64,000 bases of DNA. Origin: Proteocatella sp051653405. Lineage in GTDB: Bacteria; Bacillota; Clostridia; Peptostreptococcales; Filifactoraceae. Location: positions 35,836 through 99,835 of the forward strand of contig JBOFWC010000102.1 in the NCBI GenBank assembly GCA_051653405.1, written 5' to 3'. The translations under genes and the position numbers were made by a program. Shown in pieces: positions 36,972 through 45,359 of this stretch; position 1 is the first letter of the stretch, and every line of letters begins with the position of its first letter. Below the pieces are notes generated by a model. That model saw only the letters and a program-made list of their open reading frames with translations. It was not told the origin of the DNA and searched no databases.

Positions 36972-37009
36972 CAGAGCTTCCTCAAGAACAATGTCTTAAG
37001 AAAACCCTG
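36972..37009 (-). terminator. terminator of the M20 amidohydrolase transcript
   Basis: On the minus strand CAGGGTTTTCTTAAGA pairs, with some wobble, to TCTTGAGGAAGCTCTG and is followed by TTTTTATTTA. It lies 30 bases after the amidohydrolase stop. Confidence 0.75.
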
Positions 37010-37038
37010 CAAATTTAATAACAAATATAACTTCTAAC

Positions 37039-38223
37039 TTATTTTATCATATTTTTAAATACATCTTTTATACTATTTAAAAGCTCATCGTCATTATATA
37101 TATCTAACGAAGTGTAGGTAAGTGCCATTATTGATTTTAATAATTTTTCTTTTGCCTCAAAACTATTGGCCCAATCTAAAAATGCTTCTTCGTGTACCCT
37201 AGCTACGCCTTCTGCAATTCCTACATTTCCATAAAAAGTAGGGGATTTGTAACTGACATTTCCAATATCTGTAGATCCTGGAACTTCTGATTCCTCACAT
37301 ATATCATCAAAACCAGCTTCTATCATATTATTTTTCATGAGTTCCACTAAAACTGGATTTAGCACTAGATCGTCATAGCTATTTTCAAACTTTACTACTT
37401 CTAAAGTAGCTCCAGTCATAATAGAAGCTCCTAATGCACAGTTTCTAATCTTTTCCGAAACTATATCTAAATATTTTCTTTTAGCTGCTCTTACATGGAA
37501 TCTGCATGAAGCTTTAGGTGTTATGATGTTTGGAGCTTCTCCTCCTGAATTTATTATACCTGAAATTCTAACATCATCTCTAAGTTGCTGTCTAATAGCA
37601 TTTATTCCTGTAAAAGTCAGTGTAACTGCATCCAAAGCATTTATGCCCTCATGTGGATAAGCAGCCGAATGACTAGATTTCCCAGTGAACCTAAACTCCC
37701 ATGAATCCATTGCTAATGCTCTTGCTTTTAAATTTGTATTCTCATAAAGATGCATTTGAAAAACTGAATCAATATCATCAAACGCCCCTCTTTCCGATAA
37801 ATCAATCTTTCGTCCTGTAGTCTCTTCAGCTGGAGTTCCTATTACTACAATTTTTCCTTTAAAATTATTTTTAAGCTTAGAAAGTACGAGAGCTGTACCT
37901 GTTGAAACTGCTGATATCCAATTATGACCACATGCATGAGCAAGCTTCCCATCAGCCCCATATCCTGGAAGCGCATCGTATTCTGCTAAAAACGCGAGAG
38001 CCGCCCCCTCATCTCCATATTCTGCTCTAAATGCTGTAGAAATTCCCATATATGGATATGTAATTTTAAAACCATATCTTTTTAAAATATCGGTTAAATA
38101 TAGTGATGATAAGTATTCTTCATCGCCTGCTTCTGGATGATTGAATATAAAATCACTTATATCCTCTATTTCAGTTTTTAATTCATCTAAGGCATTTTTC
38201 ACTAGATTTTTATATTGATTCAT
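37039..38223 (-). CDS. M20-family metallo-amidohydrolase (AbgB/PM20D2-like)
   Basis: 394 residues. Motifs: NHPEAGDEEYLSS, FLAEYDALPGYG, HACGHNW (metal ligands near 100), TPAEETTGRK, EFRFTGKSSHSAAYPHEG, and SEVPGSTDIGNVS. These fit the M20D subfamily that includes p-aminobenzoyl-glutamate hydrolase subunit B and aminoacyl dipeptidases. Cytosolic. GGAGGAAG precedes the ATG. It follows an unknown membrane protein gene by 54 bases. Substrate not predictable. Confidence 0.9.
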   Translation of the reverse strand: MNQYKNLVKNALDELKTEIEDISDFIFNHPEAGDEEYLSSLYLTDILKRYGFKITYPYMGISTAFRAEYGDEGAALAFLAEYDALPGYGADGKLAHACGHNWISAVSTGTALVLSKLKNNFKGKIVVIGTPAEETTGRKIDLSERGAFDDIDSVFQMHLYENTNLKARALAMDSWEFRFTGKSSHSAAYPHEGINALDAVTLTFTGINAIRQQLRDDVRISGIINSGGEAPNIITPKASCRFHVRAAKRKYLDIVSEKIRNCALGASIMTGATLEVVKFENSYDDLVLNPVLVELMKNNMIEAGFDDICEESEVPGSTDIGNVSYKSPTFYGNVGIAEGVARVHEEAFLDWANSFEAKEKLLKSIMALTYTSLDIYNDDELLNSIKDVFKNMIK

Positions 38224-38277
38224 AAGCTTCCTCCGTAAAATAGTTAAAAAAATTGTATTAATTTAATATTTTTCATT

Positions 38278-39417
38278 TTAAGAAAACCAAATATTAATAA
38301 GAAATCCTATAAAAATAGACCATTTGACCCAATTTATACGTTTTGCATATTCCAAATATTTTTTGTTAACTTCAGATTTTTTGCTAAATCTCTTTTGAAT
38401 ATACTCAACCAGTATAAGTAAAATAGCAATTGCAATTTGTTTATAAAGCTTAAATAGTTCTTTTCTTTCGACTTCCTCTTCGAATATAGTGCTTTTTAAT
38501 TTATATTCCGCTCTTTCTGGGTAAATCTCATAAGAATCTTCTGTTTTAGTTTCAAAATTATCTAAAGTATACCCATATCTATACAAATCTAAATCATTAC
38601 TTGAATTTAAAATAATCTTATTCCCATTTATTTCTTTTTCAAGTGACTCTAAGCTTATCCATTGTTCCCCTATAACTTGGCCATTATTGTACTCTATAAA
38701 TGAAATATACACATTTTTTAAATTATTGTTAGATTTATTTTTAACATTAACTATATAAGTATTTTTTTCATTTGACGCCTTCTGTTTATATGAGTCTATA
38801 TCTAATACATCAACTGATGAATTAAGCTTATTTAAAACATCTTCAGATTTTCCATCAAAAACCATGTAATCTAGAACCGTAGACTCCTCTGAATTCAATT
38901 TTCGTTTTAAGTAATTATTACTATTATCCATATAATAAACTTCATCTACTTTCAGAGGCGATTTCTCTGATACATCTTCATGCTGAGTGCTTAATATAGC
39001 AATTTCTCCTGCCTTAAGACGACTTAAAGTATATGCCATCCCCAAATAATGACCACTCTTATTTGTTTCCTGAGTCTCTAAACTTATAAATATATCATAT
39101 AGTGTTTCTTTTGAAATATTTCTTATTTTTATTTGAGAGTATTTCGAACTATCATCTTTTTTTATATATTCATCTGAAGTTTTTATCTCTTCGTAATTAA
39201 CATAAAATGGCGTACTTATCTCAATTTTAGGGCTTTTATCTACTTTTTCAGACTGTTCTTTCACTTCACCTATTTCTTTAAACTGATTTTTTGCTTCATG
39301 CGATATATTGCTTGTAAAAAAAATTACTATAACTGTTAAAAAACTCATAAATATTATGGCTAATAAAACCTTATTTTTTGCTAATATATCACTCCATTTT
39401 TCTTTAAACTTATCCAC
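38278..39417 (-). CDS. hypothetical membrane protein
   Basis: 379 residues, GTG start at 39417 preceded by GGGGG. One N-terminal membrane helix (about 17-36), a long polar extracytoplasmic region of about 280 residues that seems to hold two related beta-rich segments (both with asparagine-rich NISKETLYDIFISLE / NKSNNNLKNVYISFIE stretches), then two C-terminal helices (about 325-342 and 360-378) flanking a basic loop. Not recognised. It lies 17 bases after the DUF5714 gene and may be co-transcribed with it. Confidence 0.7.
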   Translation of the reverse strand: MDKFKEKWSDILAKNKVLLAIIFMSFLTVIVIFFTSNISHEAKNQFKEIGEVKEQSEKVDKSPKIEISTPFYVNYEEIKTSDEYIKKDDSSKYSQIKIRNISKETLYDIFISLETQETNKSGHYLGMAYTLSRLKAGEIAILSTQHEDVSEKSPLKVDEVYYMDNSNNYLKRKLNSEESTVLDYMVFDGKSEDVLNKLNSSVDVLDIDSYKQKASNEKNTYIVNVKNKSNNNLKNVYISFIEYNNGQVIGEQWISLESLEKEINGNKIILNSSNDLDLYRYGYTLDNFETKTEDSYEIYPERAEYKLKSTIFEEEVERKELFKLYKQIAIAILLILVEYIQKRFSKKSEVNKKYLEYAKRINWVKWSIFIGFLINIWFS

Positions 39418-39434
39418 TTAATCCCCCAAATCTC

Positions 39435-40196
39435 CTAGCTGTAATAATTACATTTTTCTTTTCTGCATCCATGGGGATGTCTTTGGCTGTCCTTACACAT
39501 AATATTAGCTTCAGCTTCTACTTCGATTCCAATATAATCATATGATTTTTCACAAGCTACTTTAAGTGCTGTGTATACGAAATTTTTACAGCAGCAAGGT
39601 CCTGCTTGATATGCGATAGCTTTAATTATATCTGCAACCACATGCATAGTACATGATGTCTCCTTATCTTTTGGACAAGCCGCACCCAGTATAACACTAT
39701 ATACAGCGCCTACTGCTGGCGCTATTCCACATACTCCTGTAAGCCCACAATAAGCTCCAATTGCTTGTTTTTGAGTTCTGTTCACAGCTTCTTGAAGCTG
39801 CTCTTTACTTATATCTAAACCACTATTTTTTAATGCCATCATGAATGCCCCTGCTGCAACCCATGCATGTTCGCAGCCAAGCATTGGAAGTTCAAGATTT
39901 TCTATAAGACTTTCAGCTATTATAAATGGATTTTTTTCCTTATAATCCCATATTTTGTCTATTAAAATTTCCCTAGTTTTTCTCCCATGACATGCCTCAC
40001 ATATATAGTGTCCATTTGGACAATTTACATATCCCATATCCACACTTCCACATTCGAAACATTTAAATTCCTGTGCTATTTCAAAATAATCCAATTTGCC
40101 CCCACATACAGTGCAATTTTCTTTTACGTCCTCCTGCTCTCCAGCAGTTTCTCCATGAGGCATTCAGCATCCACTTTGATTATATAAATATTTCAT
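39435..40196 (-). CDS. DUF5714 protein, probable selenoprotein with in-frame UGA
   Basis: From ATG 40196 the frame reads MKYLYNQSGC, then TGA (40166-40164), then MPHGETAGEQEDV and a 240-residue body, so the product is 253 residues if UGA is read as selenocysteine. The upstream ATG has AGAGG 6 bases away, whereas the ATG after the TGA has no clear ribosome site. The body holds zinc-ribbon cysteines (CTVCGGKL, CFEC, CPNGHYICEACHG), GCEHAW, GPCCCKNF and a C-terminal CRKEKC, matching DUF5714. A SECIS-like hairpin follows the UGA. Alternative: a 10-codon leader peptide with TGA-ATG coupling. Sequence features are seen; selenocysteine is inferred. It lies 15 bases after pdxR. Confidence 0.72.
40130..40166 (-). 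other. candidate bacterial SECIS element with its UGA codon
   Basis: Minus strand. After the UGA (40166-40164) and 16 bases, CUGCU (40147-40143) pairs with AGCAG (40138-40134) around the loop GGAG. Below it CCUC (40160-40157) can pair with GAGG (40133-40130), leaving a 9-base bulge. The G-rich loop begins 22 bases after the UGA, inside the range usual for bacterial SECIS elements. Confidence 0.62.
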
Positions 40197-40211
40197 ATGA
40201 TTCCTCTCTTT

Positions 40212-41612
40212 TTAATTATCTATAATATTGTTAAACAATCGTTCTAGAGCTTCCTTTAATTTTTCATTTTCAAAGTTAGAATAGTTTATAACTATTTTAC
40301 CAGAAATATCGTCCCTTTTTCCATAATAATACTCAGAAAGACAAGATATTATTATCCCATTTTCTGCTGCTGAATTTATAATTTCATAATCTGACAGCAC
40401 AGTATCCACATCTACTATAAAATGCAGCCCTGAGCTAGATTCCATAATATCTATTTTTGAAGAAAAGTGACTATTTTTAAGCTCATCCAAAATCAATTTT
40501 CTTTGAAGCTTATAAAAATTTCTCATACGATTTATATGTCTTTCAAAATATCCCCTATTTATAAATCTTGCAAGCGTATGCTGCTCAAAACTTGAAACTG
40601 CACATGAATAAAATCCGATTTTTTGTCTATAACTTTCTAACAAATGTATAGGAAGTATCATGTAGCTTATACGAATCGTAGGCGCTATGGTCTTTGAAAA
40701 AGTATTCATATATATAACTTTTTCTCCTGTATCTATACTCTGAAGTGTACTTATCGGTCTTCCTACGAAACGAAATTCACTATCATACTCATCTTCTATT
40801 ATGTATCTATCATCTTTCTCATTTGCCCACTTTAGAATATCCTGTCTTCGCTTTATAGGCATTACTACACCTGTTGGAAAATGATGAGAAGGTGAAATAT
40901 GAACAATATTTGCATTGCTCCTTTCCAGTTTAGATATGTCAATCCCATCTTCATCTATGTCTATATACTCACATTTAACCTCATTTGCTGTATATATCTG
41001 GGCTATTTTGGGATATCCAGGATTTTCTACTGCAAATATACTGTCTTTTCCAAAAAACTGAATTAGCATATTATATAACTGCTCAGTTCCCGCCCCAACT
41101 ATTATCTGGTCTGCAATTACATCTATCCCTGTAAATCTATATAAATACTGCGCAATTTCTTCTCTAAGCTCTATTATCCCATTAAACGGCATTGGATTTA
41201 AAAGCTGAGTATTTTTGTCCGTAAGTACTTCTCTTGTAACTTTTGACCATATAGAAAATGGGAATTTACTTTCATTTACATTGTTAGTTTTAAAATCCAT
41301 AAAACTACTTTTATTTTTCTCTATAAAATTTAAATTTTTATTATGTACTTTTTTACCTGGCATACTATTTTGTACTTCACTTACATAGTATCCGCTTTTT
41401 TCCACCGAATAAATATAACCTTCGACCGCAAGCTGAGTATAAGCATTTTCAACAGTTACAACACTTATATTCAAGTGACTTGCAAGACTTCGCTTAGATG
41501 GAAGTTTATCCTGCTTTTTTATTTTCCCACTTAAAATATCAGTTCGTATACTCCTATATAAAAATTCATATAAAGTATATTCTCCCCTTTGGTTCATGTC
41601 ATAAGTAAGCAT
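40212..41612 (-). CDS. pdxR: PdxR, MocR-type (GntR-aminotransferase) regulator
   Basis: 466 residues: N-terminal GntR winged helix (YRSIRTDILSGKIKKQDKLPSKR region) joined to a class I aminotransferase-like domain with the PLP lysine in MNTFSKTIAPTIRISYM and EDEYDSEFRF. Such regulators sense pyridoxal phosphate. It is divergent from pdxS-pdxT, so it is almost certainly the activator of B6 synthesis. GGAG lies 5 bases before the ATG. Confidence 0.92.
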   Translation of the reverse strand: MLTYDMNQRGEYTLYEFLYRSIRTDILSGKIKKQDKLPSKRSLASHLNISVVTVENAYTQLAVEGYIYSVEKSGYYVSEVQNSMPGKKVHNKNLNFIEKNKSSFMDFKTNNVNESKFPFSIWSKVTREVLTDKNTQLLNPMPFNGIIELREEIAQYLYRFTGIDVIADQIIVGAGTEQLYNMLIQFFGKDSIFAVENPGYPKIAQIYTANEVKCEYIDIDEDGIDISKLERSNANIVHISPSHHFPTGVVMPIKRRQDILKWANEKDDRYIIEDEYDSEFRFVGRPISTLQSIDTGEKVIYMNTFSKTIAPTIRISYMILPIHLLESYRQKIGFYSCAVSSFEQHTLARFINRGYFERHINRMRNFYKLQRKLILDELKNSHFSSKIDIMESSSGLHFIVDVDTVLSDYEIINSAAENGIIISCLSEYYYGKRDDISGKIVINYSNFENEKLKEALERLFNNIIDN

Positions 41613-41625
41613 AGTTTCTCCAATC

Positions 41626-41669
41626 TGGTATTATCATTTAATATTAAAATGGTTATTTAAATAATACCA
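41626..41669. promoter_or_regulatory. putative PdxR operator and pdxS promoter region
   Basis: TGGTATTAT (41626-41634) and ATAATACCA (41661-41669) form a perfect 9-bp inverted repeat with a 26-base spacer that also holds a half-site-like GGTTATT. A TATAAT follows at 41677-41682 without a good -35. This fits activator-dependent control of pdxS by PdxR. Confidence 0.65.
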
Positions 41670-41722
41670 ATTTAATTATAATATATATTCAAATAAATTA
41701 CAAATCCAAGGAGATAATAGAT

Positions 41723-42598
41723 ATGAAAAATGAAAGATTTGAATTAAACAAAAACTTAGCTCAAATGCTAAAAGGCGGCGTAATTATGGATGTAACTACT
41801 CCAGAACAGGCAAAAATAGCTGAAGCTGCAGGTGCATGTGCAGTTATGGCGCTTGAGCGTATCCCAGCTGACATAAGAATGGCTGGCGGAGTTTCTCGTA
41901 TGAGTGATCCTAACATGATTAAAGGAATCCAAGATGTCGTTTCTATCCCCGTAATGGCAAAATGCCGTATAGGTCATTTTGTTGAAGCTCAGATTCTAGA
42001 AGCAATCGAAATAGATTACATAGACGAAAGTGAAGTGCTTTCTCCAGCTGATGATAAATACCATATAAACAAACTTAAATTTAATGTGCCCTTTGTATGT
42101 GGGGCTAAAGATTTAGGAGAAGCTTTAAGAAGAATAAATGAAGGTGCTTCAATGATTCGTACAAAGGGAGAACCTGGAACTGGAGATATTGTACAAGCTG
42201 TTCGTCATATGAGAATGATTCAAAGAGATATTAAACGTATTGCTTCAATGAATGAAGATGAGCTTTTTGATGTAGCAAAAGAACTTCAGGTTCCGTATGA
42301 TTTAATAATGTATGTTCATGAAAACGGAAAACTTCCAGTTGTAAACTTTGCAGCAGGCGGAGTTGCAACTCCAGCAGATGCTGCCCTTATGATGCAGCTT
42401 GGCGCTGAAGGCGTATTCGTAGGTTCAGGTATATTTAAATCTGGAGATCCTGCAAAACGTGCAGCTGCTATAGTTAAGGCGGTTACTAACTTTAATGATT
42501 CTAAGCTTATCGCTGAACTTTCATCAGACTTAGGAGAAGCTATGGTTGGTATAAATGAGCAAGAGATTGAACTGCTTATGGCAGAAAGAGGAAAGTAA
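41723..42598 (+). CDS. pdxS: pyridoxal 5'-phosphate synthase subunit PdxS
   Basis: 291-residue (beta/alpha)8 synthase that builds PLP from ribose 5-phosphate, glyceraldehyde 3-phosphate and ammonia supplied by PdxT. Highly conserved blocks: GGVIMDVTTPEQAKIAEAAGA, ALERIPADIR, MAKCRIGHFVEAQIL, DYIDESEVLSPAD, FVCGAKDLGEALRR, and GVFVGSGIFKS. Catalytic lysines (MAKCR, FVCGAK) present. AAGGAG precedes the ATG. Confidence 0.98.
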   Translation: MKNERFELNKNLAQMLKGGVIMDVTTPEQAKIAEAAGACAVMALERIPADIRMAGGVSRMSDPNMIKGIQDVVSIPVMAKCRIGHFVEAQILEAIEIDYIDESEVLSPADDKYHINKLKFNVPFVCGAKDLGEALRRINEGASMIRTKGEPGTGDIVQAVRHMRMIQRDIKRIASMNEDELFDVAKELQVPYDLIMYVHENGKLPVVNFAAGGVATPADAALMMQLGAEGVFVGSGIFKSGDPAKRAAAIVKAVTNFNDSKLIAELSSDLGEAMVGINEQEIELLMAERGK

Positions 42599-42599
42599 T

Positions 42600-43175
42600 A
42601 TGAATATTGGTATTCTTGCACTTCAAGGTGCCTTTATAGAACATAAAAAAATGTTGGATAAGCTTGGAATAAATAGTTTTGAAATACGAAAACTTAGTGA
42701 TTTGGATCAAAAACTAGATGGGCTTATTATTCCGGGAGGAGAAAGTACCGTTATGGGAAAACTGCTTCACGAACTAGGGCTTTTCGAACCTATAAGAAAA
42801 CTTATTTTAGAGGGACTACCTGTATTTGGAACTTGTGCAGGACTCGTACTTCTTTCTAAATCTATTTTAAATGATGAAACTTCTCATTTGGCTACAATGG
42901 ATATAGTATGTAAACGTAATGCATATGGAAGACAACTTGGAAGTTTTGATACAATAGAAAATTTTAAAGGAATCGGTGAAATTCCAATGAGATTTATAAG
43001 GGCGCCCTATATATATTCTGCTGGAAATGATGTAGATATATTAGCAGTTGTCGATGATAAAATAGTTGCTGCAAGACAAAATAATCAGCTTGTTACTGCA
43101 TTTCATCCAGAGCTTACAGATGATACATTAGTCCACGAATATTTTGCAAAAATGGTAAATCTTTCCATAAATTAA
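42600..43175 (+). CDS. pdxT: pyridoxal 5'-phosphate synthase glutaminase subunit PdxT
   Basis: 191-residue class I glutaminase supplying ammonia to PdxS. Motifs: ILALQGAFIEHKKML, LIIPGGESTVM, nucleophile in GTCAGLVLLS, MRFIRAPYI, and the His-Glu of TAFHPELTDD. Starts 1 base after the pdxS stop (translational coupling). Full length. Confidence 0.97.
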   Translation: MNIGILALQGAFIEHKKMLDKLGINSFEIRKLSDLDQKLDGLIIPGGESTVMGKLLHELGLFEPIRKLILEGLPVFGTCAGLVLLSKSILNDETSHLATMDIVCKRNAYGRQLGSFDTIENFKGIGEIPMRFIRAPYIYSAGNDVDILAVVDDKIVAARQNNQLVTAFHPELTDDTLVHEYFAKMVNLSIN

Positions 43176-43180
43176 TCCAT

Positions 43181-43220
43181 ACAAAGTCATGTCGTATATA
43201 AATATTCGACATGACTTTGT
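43181..43220 (+). terminator. terminator of pdxST
   Basis: Perfect 14-bp stem ACAAAGTCATGTCG / CGACATGACTTTGT with a 12-base loop, 6 bases after the pdxT stop, followed by GTTTATACTATTTT. Confidence 0.85.
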
Positions 43221-43322
43221 GTTTATACTATTTTAAGCCATTATTTTAATTCATTTAAATTGCTTATAAATGGGTATAAGATACATATCTTTAAGTATAT
43301 CTATAGGATGGATGGTACAGAT

Positions 43323-45233
43323 ATGAAAATATATAAACAGTTTCAATTTAAACTATTTTTACTCCAAACCGTACTAATAGTTTCTATATTAGCTCTATTT
43401 GCTTGGATAAGTCTTAATAGGATGATTGCTTATACCCAATATGATCTTGAAAATAAATTAAATTCATATCGAATAAATTTAGAAGAGAAAATAGCATTAA
43501 ATTTAGATAATGTTGAAAATGCCATGTCTTTTCTTCTTAGTTCAACTGAGTTAAAACAAAATAATCTTCAAAATTTTGATGACCTTGCACAAAATATAAT
43601 TACTAATACTCCAATAATAACACAAATATATATAATGGATAGCCGTGGTATGCAGGTGTATAAATCTTCATTTAAAGATACTCTTGGCGATAGATCTGAT
43701 AGAGATTATTTTCAAAAAGCTATAAAGGGACAAAAATACTTTTCAGATGTCATTGTATCTAGAAGTACAAAGGAATCAATAGTTGTATATGCTATTCCAA
43801 TAAAATTCAATAATACTATTACAGGAGTATTAGGATGTAGTGTAAACCTTGAATTCTTAAGTAAGAATTTATCTTATTCAAAAAATAGTATTTCCGTATC
43901 AGAAGATATGTATGGTTTTGTAGTAGATCGTGAAGGTACCGTAATAGCTCACCCTAATAAATATTTTGTAGATGAAATGCTTAATGTCAAGTATCTAAAT
44001 CCTGTTAAAGAAGCCTTAAGTGGTCATATCGGTATCGGCAATTATATATTTGAAAACACAAAAAAAATAGTTTCATTTGGGAAATTGCAGCGGACAGGTT
44101 GGGGAGTTTTTATACAAATTCCTGAAAAAACTGCATTTGCTGGAATTGATATTCTAAAAAAGTTAAACTTTACTTTACTTATAGGTTTTATAGTAGTAGC
44201 AATATTCACTTCATATTTTGTATCTAAATATATGAAAAAACCTATTTCTAATATCCTAAATATGATATCTCAATTGGAAAATCAAAGAAGTATATCAAAA
44301 GAATCTACAAGAGATGATGAGTTTGGAATAATTGAAAACTCATTTATATCTATGGCTAATACGATAATAGAAGATCAAAACCAATTAGAGCTCAGAATAA
44401 AACAACGAACTGAAGAACTTACTCAAACCATGAACGAGCTTATGGATGCTCAAAATAAAATAATGCTTACTGAAAAAATGAATTCTTTAAATAAGTTTAT
44501 ATCTAACCTTGCACACGAAATTAATACCCCATTAGGAAATGCTATATCTTCTGTAACATTTGCCGATGATACCTTATCTAATTTAATAGAATTAATTGAA
44601 AGTAGTAAATTAAACAAAGATACATTTATAGATAAATTGTCTATCATTTCAGATTCAGTTGACATAATAAAAGACCAAGTTGTAAAATCAAAGGATTTAG
44701 TCCATATAATAACAACGCTAAATACCAATGACTATTCTACTAAAAATGAGCTTCCATGTGCTAAATTAAAATCATATCTAGAACAATATAAGTTTGATTT
44801 AATTACAATTTTTGGAGATGCCAATCATATATTAAACTTAGAAATTAAATTACCTGAAAATTTTAGTATTATATATCCTGAAAAACTGCTTCAAATCCTT
44901 AAACTTTTGGTTAAAAATTCTACAGAACATGCATTCCCTAAAGACTTTAATGGCATTATAAATATTGAAATAAAAAAAGATTTGGACAATATATATATAT
45001 CGTATTCAAATAATGGCAATAAAATTCCAGAGGACTATATAAATCATATATTCGAACCTTTTTTCAAAGGAAATATGGGTAGTTCAGGAAGAGGCCTTGG
45101 GCTTACAATCATATATGCTCTTGTTGTACAATTCTTTGAAGGCGAAATCTCTTGTAAAAATTTGGATGAAGGCGGCGTCGAATTTAAAATAATACTACCT
45201 GTAGAAAATCTAAATAATTCCTGCGAAATATAA
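43323..45233 (+). CDS. orphan Cache-domain sensor histidine kinase
   Basis: About 636 residues. N-terminal helix (about 10-30), extracellular dCache-type sensor (IYIMDSRGMQVYKSS, DRSDRDYFQKAIKGQ), second helix near 280-300, HAMP-like linker, a coiled coil, HisKA with SNLAHEINTPLGN and HATPase_c (LLVKNSTEHAF, GRGLGLTIIYALV). No response regulator is adjacent. ATG 43323 is chosen because the first helix begins there; an ATG 15 bases upstream is also possible. Its sensor resembles those of the two MCPs in the window. Confidence 0.85.
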   Translation: MKIYKQFQFKLFLLQTVLIVSILALFAWISLNRMIAYTQYDLENKLNSYRINLEEKIALNLDNVENAMSFLLSSTELKQNNLQNFDDLAQNIITNTPIITQIYIMDSRGMQVYKSSFKDTLGDRSDRDYFQKAIKGQKYFSDVIVSRSTKESIVVYAIPIKFNNTITGVLGCSVNLEFLSKNLSYSKNSISVSEDMYGFVVDREGTVIAHPNKYFVDEMLNVKYLNPVKEALSGHIGIGNYIFENTKKIVSFGKLQRTGWGVFIQIPEKTAFAGIDILKKLNFTLLIGFIVVAIFTSYFVSKYMKKPISNILNMISQLENQRSISKESTRDDEFGIIENSFISMANTIIEDQNQLELRIKQRTEELTQTMNELMDAQNKIMLTEKMNSLNKFISNLAHEINTPLGNAISSVTFADDTLSNLIELIESSKLNKDTFIDKLSIISDSVDIIKDQVVKSKDLVHIITTLNTNDYSTKNELPCAKLKSYLEQYKFDLITIFGDANHILNLEIKLPENFSIIYPEKLLQILKLLVKNSTEHAFPKDFNGIINIEIKKDLDNIYISYSNNGNKIPEDYINHIFEPFFKGNMGSSGRGLGLTIIYALVVQFFEGEISCKNLDEGGVEFKIILPVENLNNSCEI

Positions 45234-45236
45234 CAA

Positions 45237-45316
45237 AAGAAGGATATTCTCCTAAATAAATATTAAGAGTATATCCTTCTTATTCTGTGAGACTATCGCT
45301 TATTCCCCGACAGCCC
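45237..45316 (-). repeat. two-hairpin intergenic repeat, copy B, with terminator
   Basis: Minus strand: a first hairpin GGCUGUCG / CGAUAGUC (all pairs if G-U is allowed; 45316-45291) is followed by a 15-bp stem with one mismatch (AAGAAGGATATACTC / GAGAATATCCTTCTT, 45281-45237) and TTTTGTTA. Similar in sequence, loops included, to 13405-13488. It lies downstream of the MCP at 45360 and also after the convergent histidine kinase. Confidence 0.6.
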
Positions 45317-45359
45317 ATTTATTAATTTTCACTTCTTCTTTTGTATAATTTTTCCTCAA

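Noticed and set aside
40164..40196. 10-codon leader peptide ending in TGA ahead of the DUF5714 gene
   Set aside because: Kept only as an alternative: the frame continues through the TGA, the next ATG has no ribosome site, and a SECIS-like hairpin is present.
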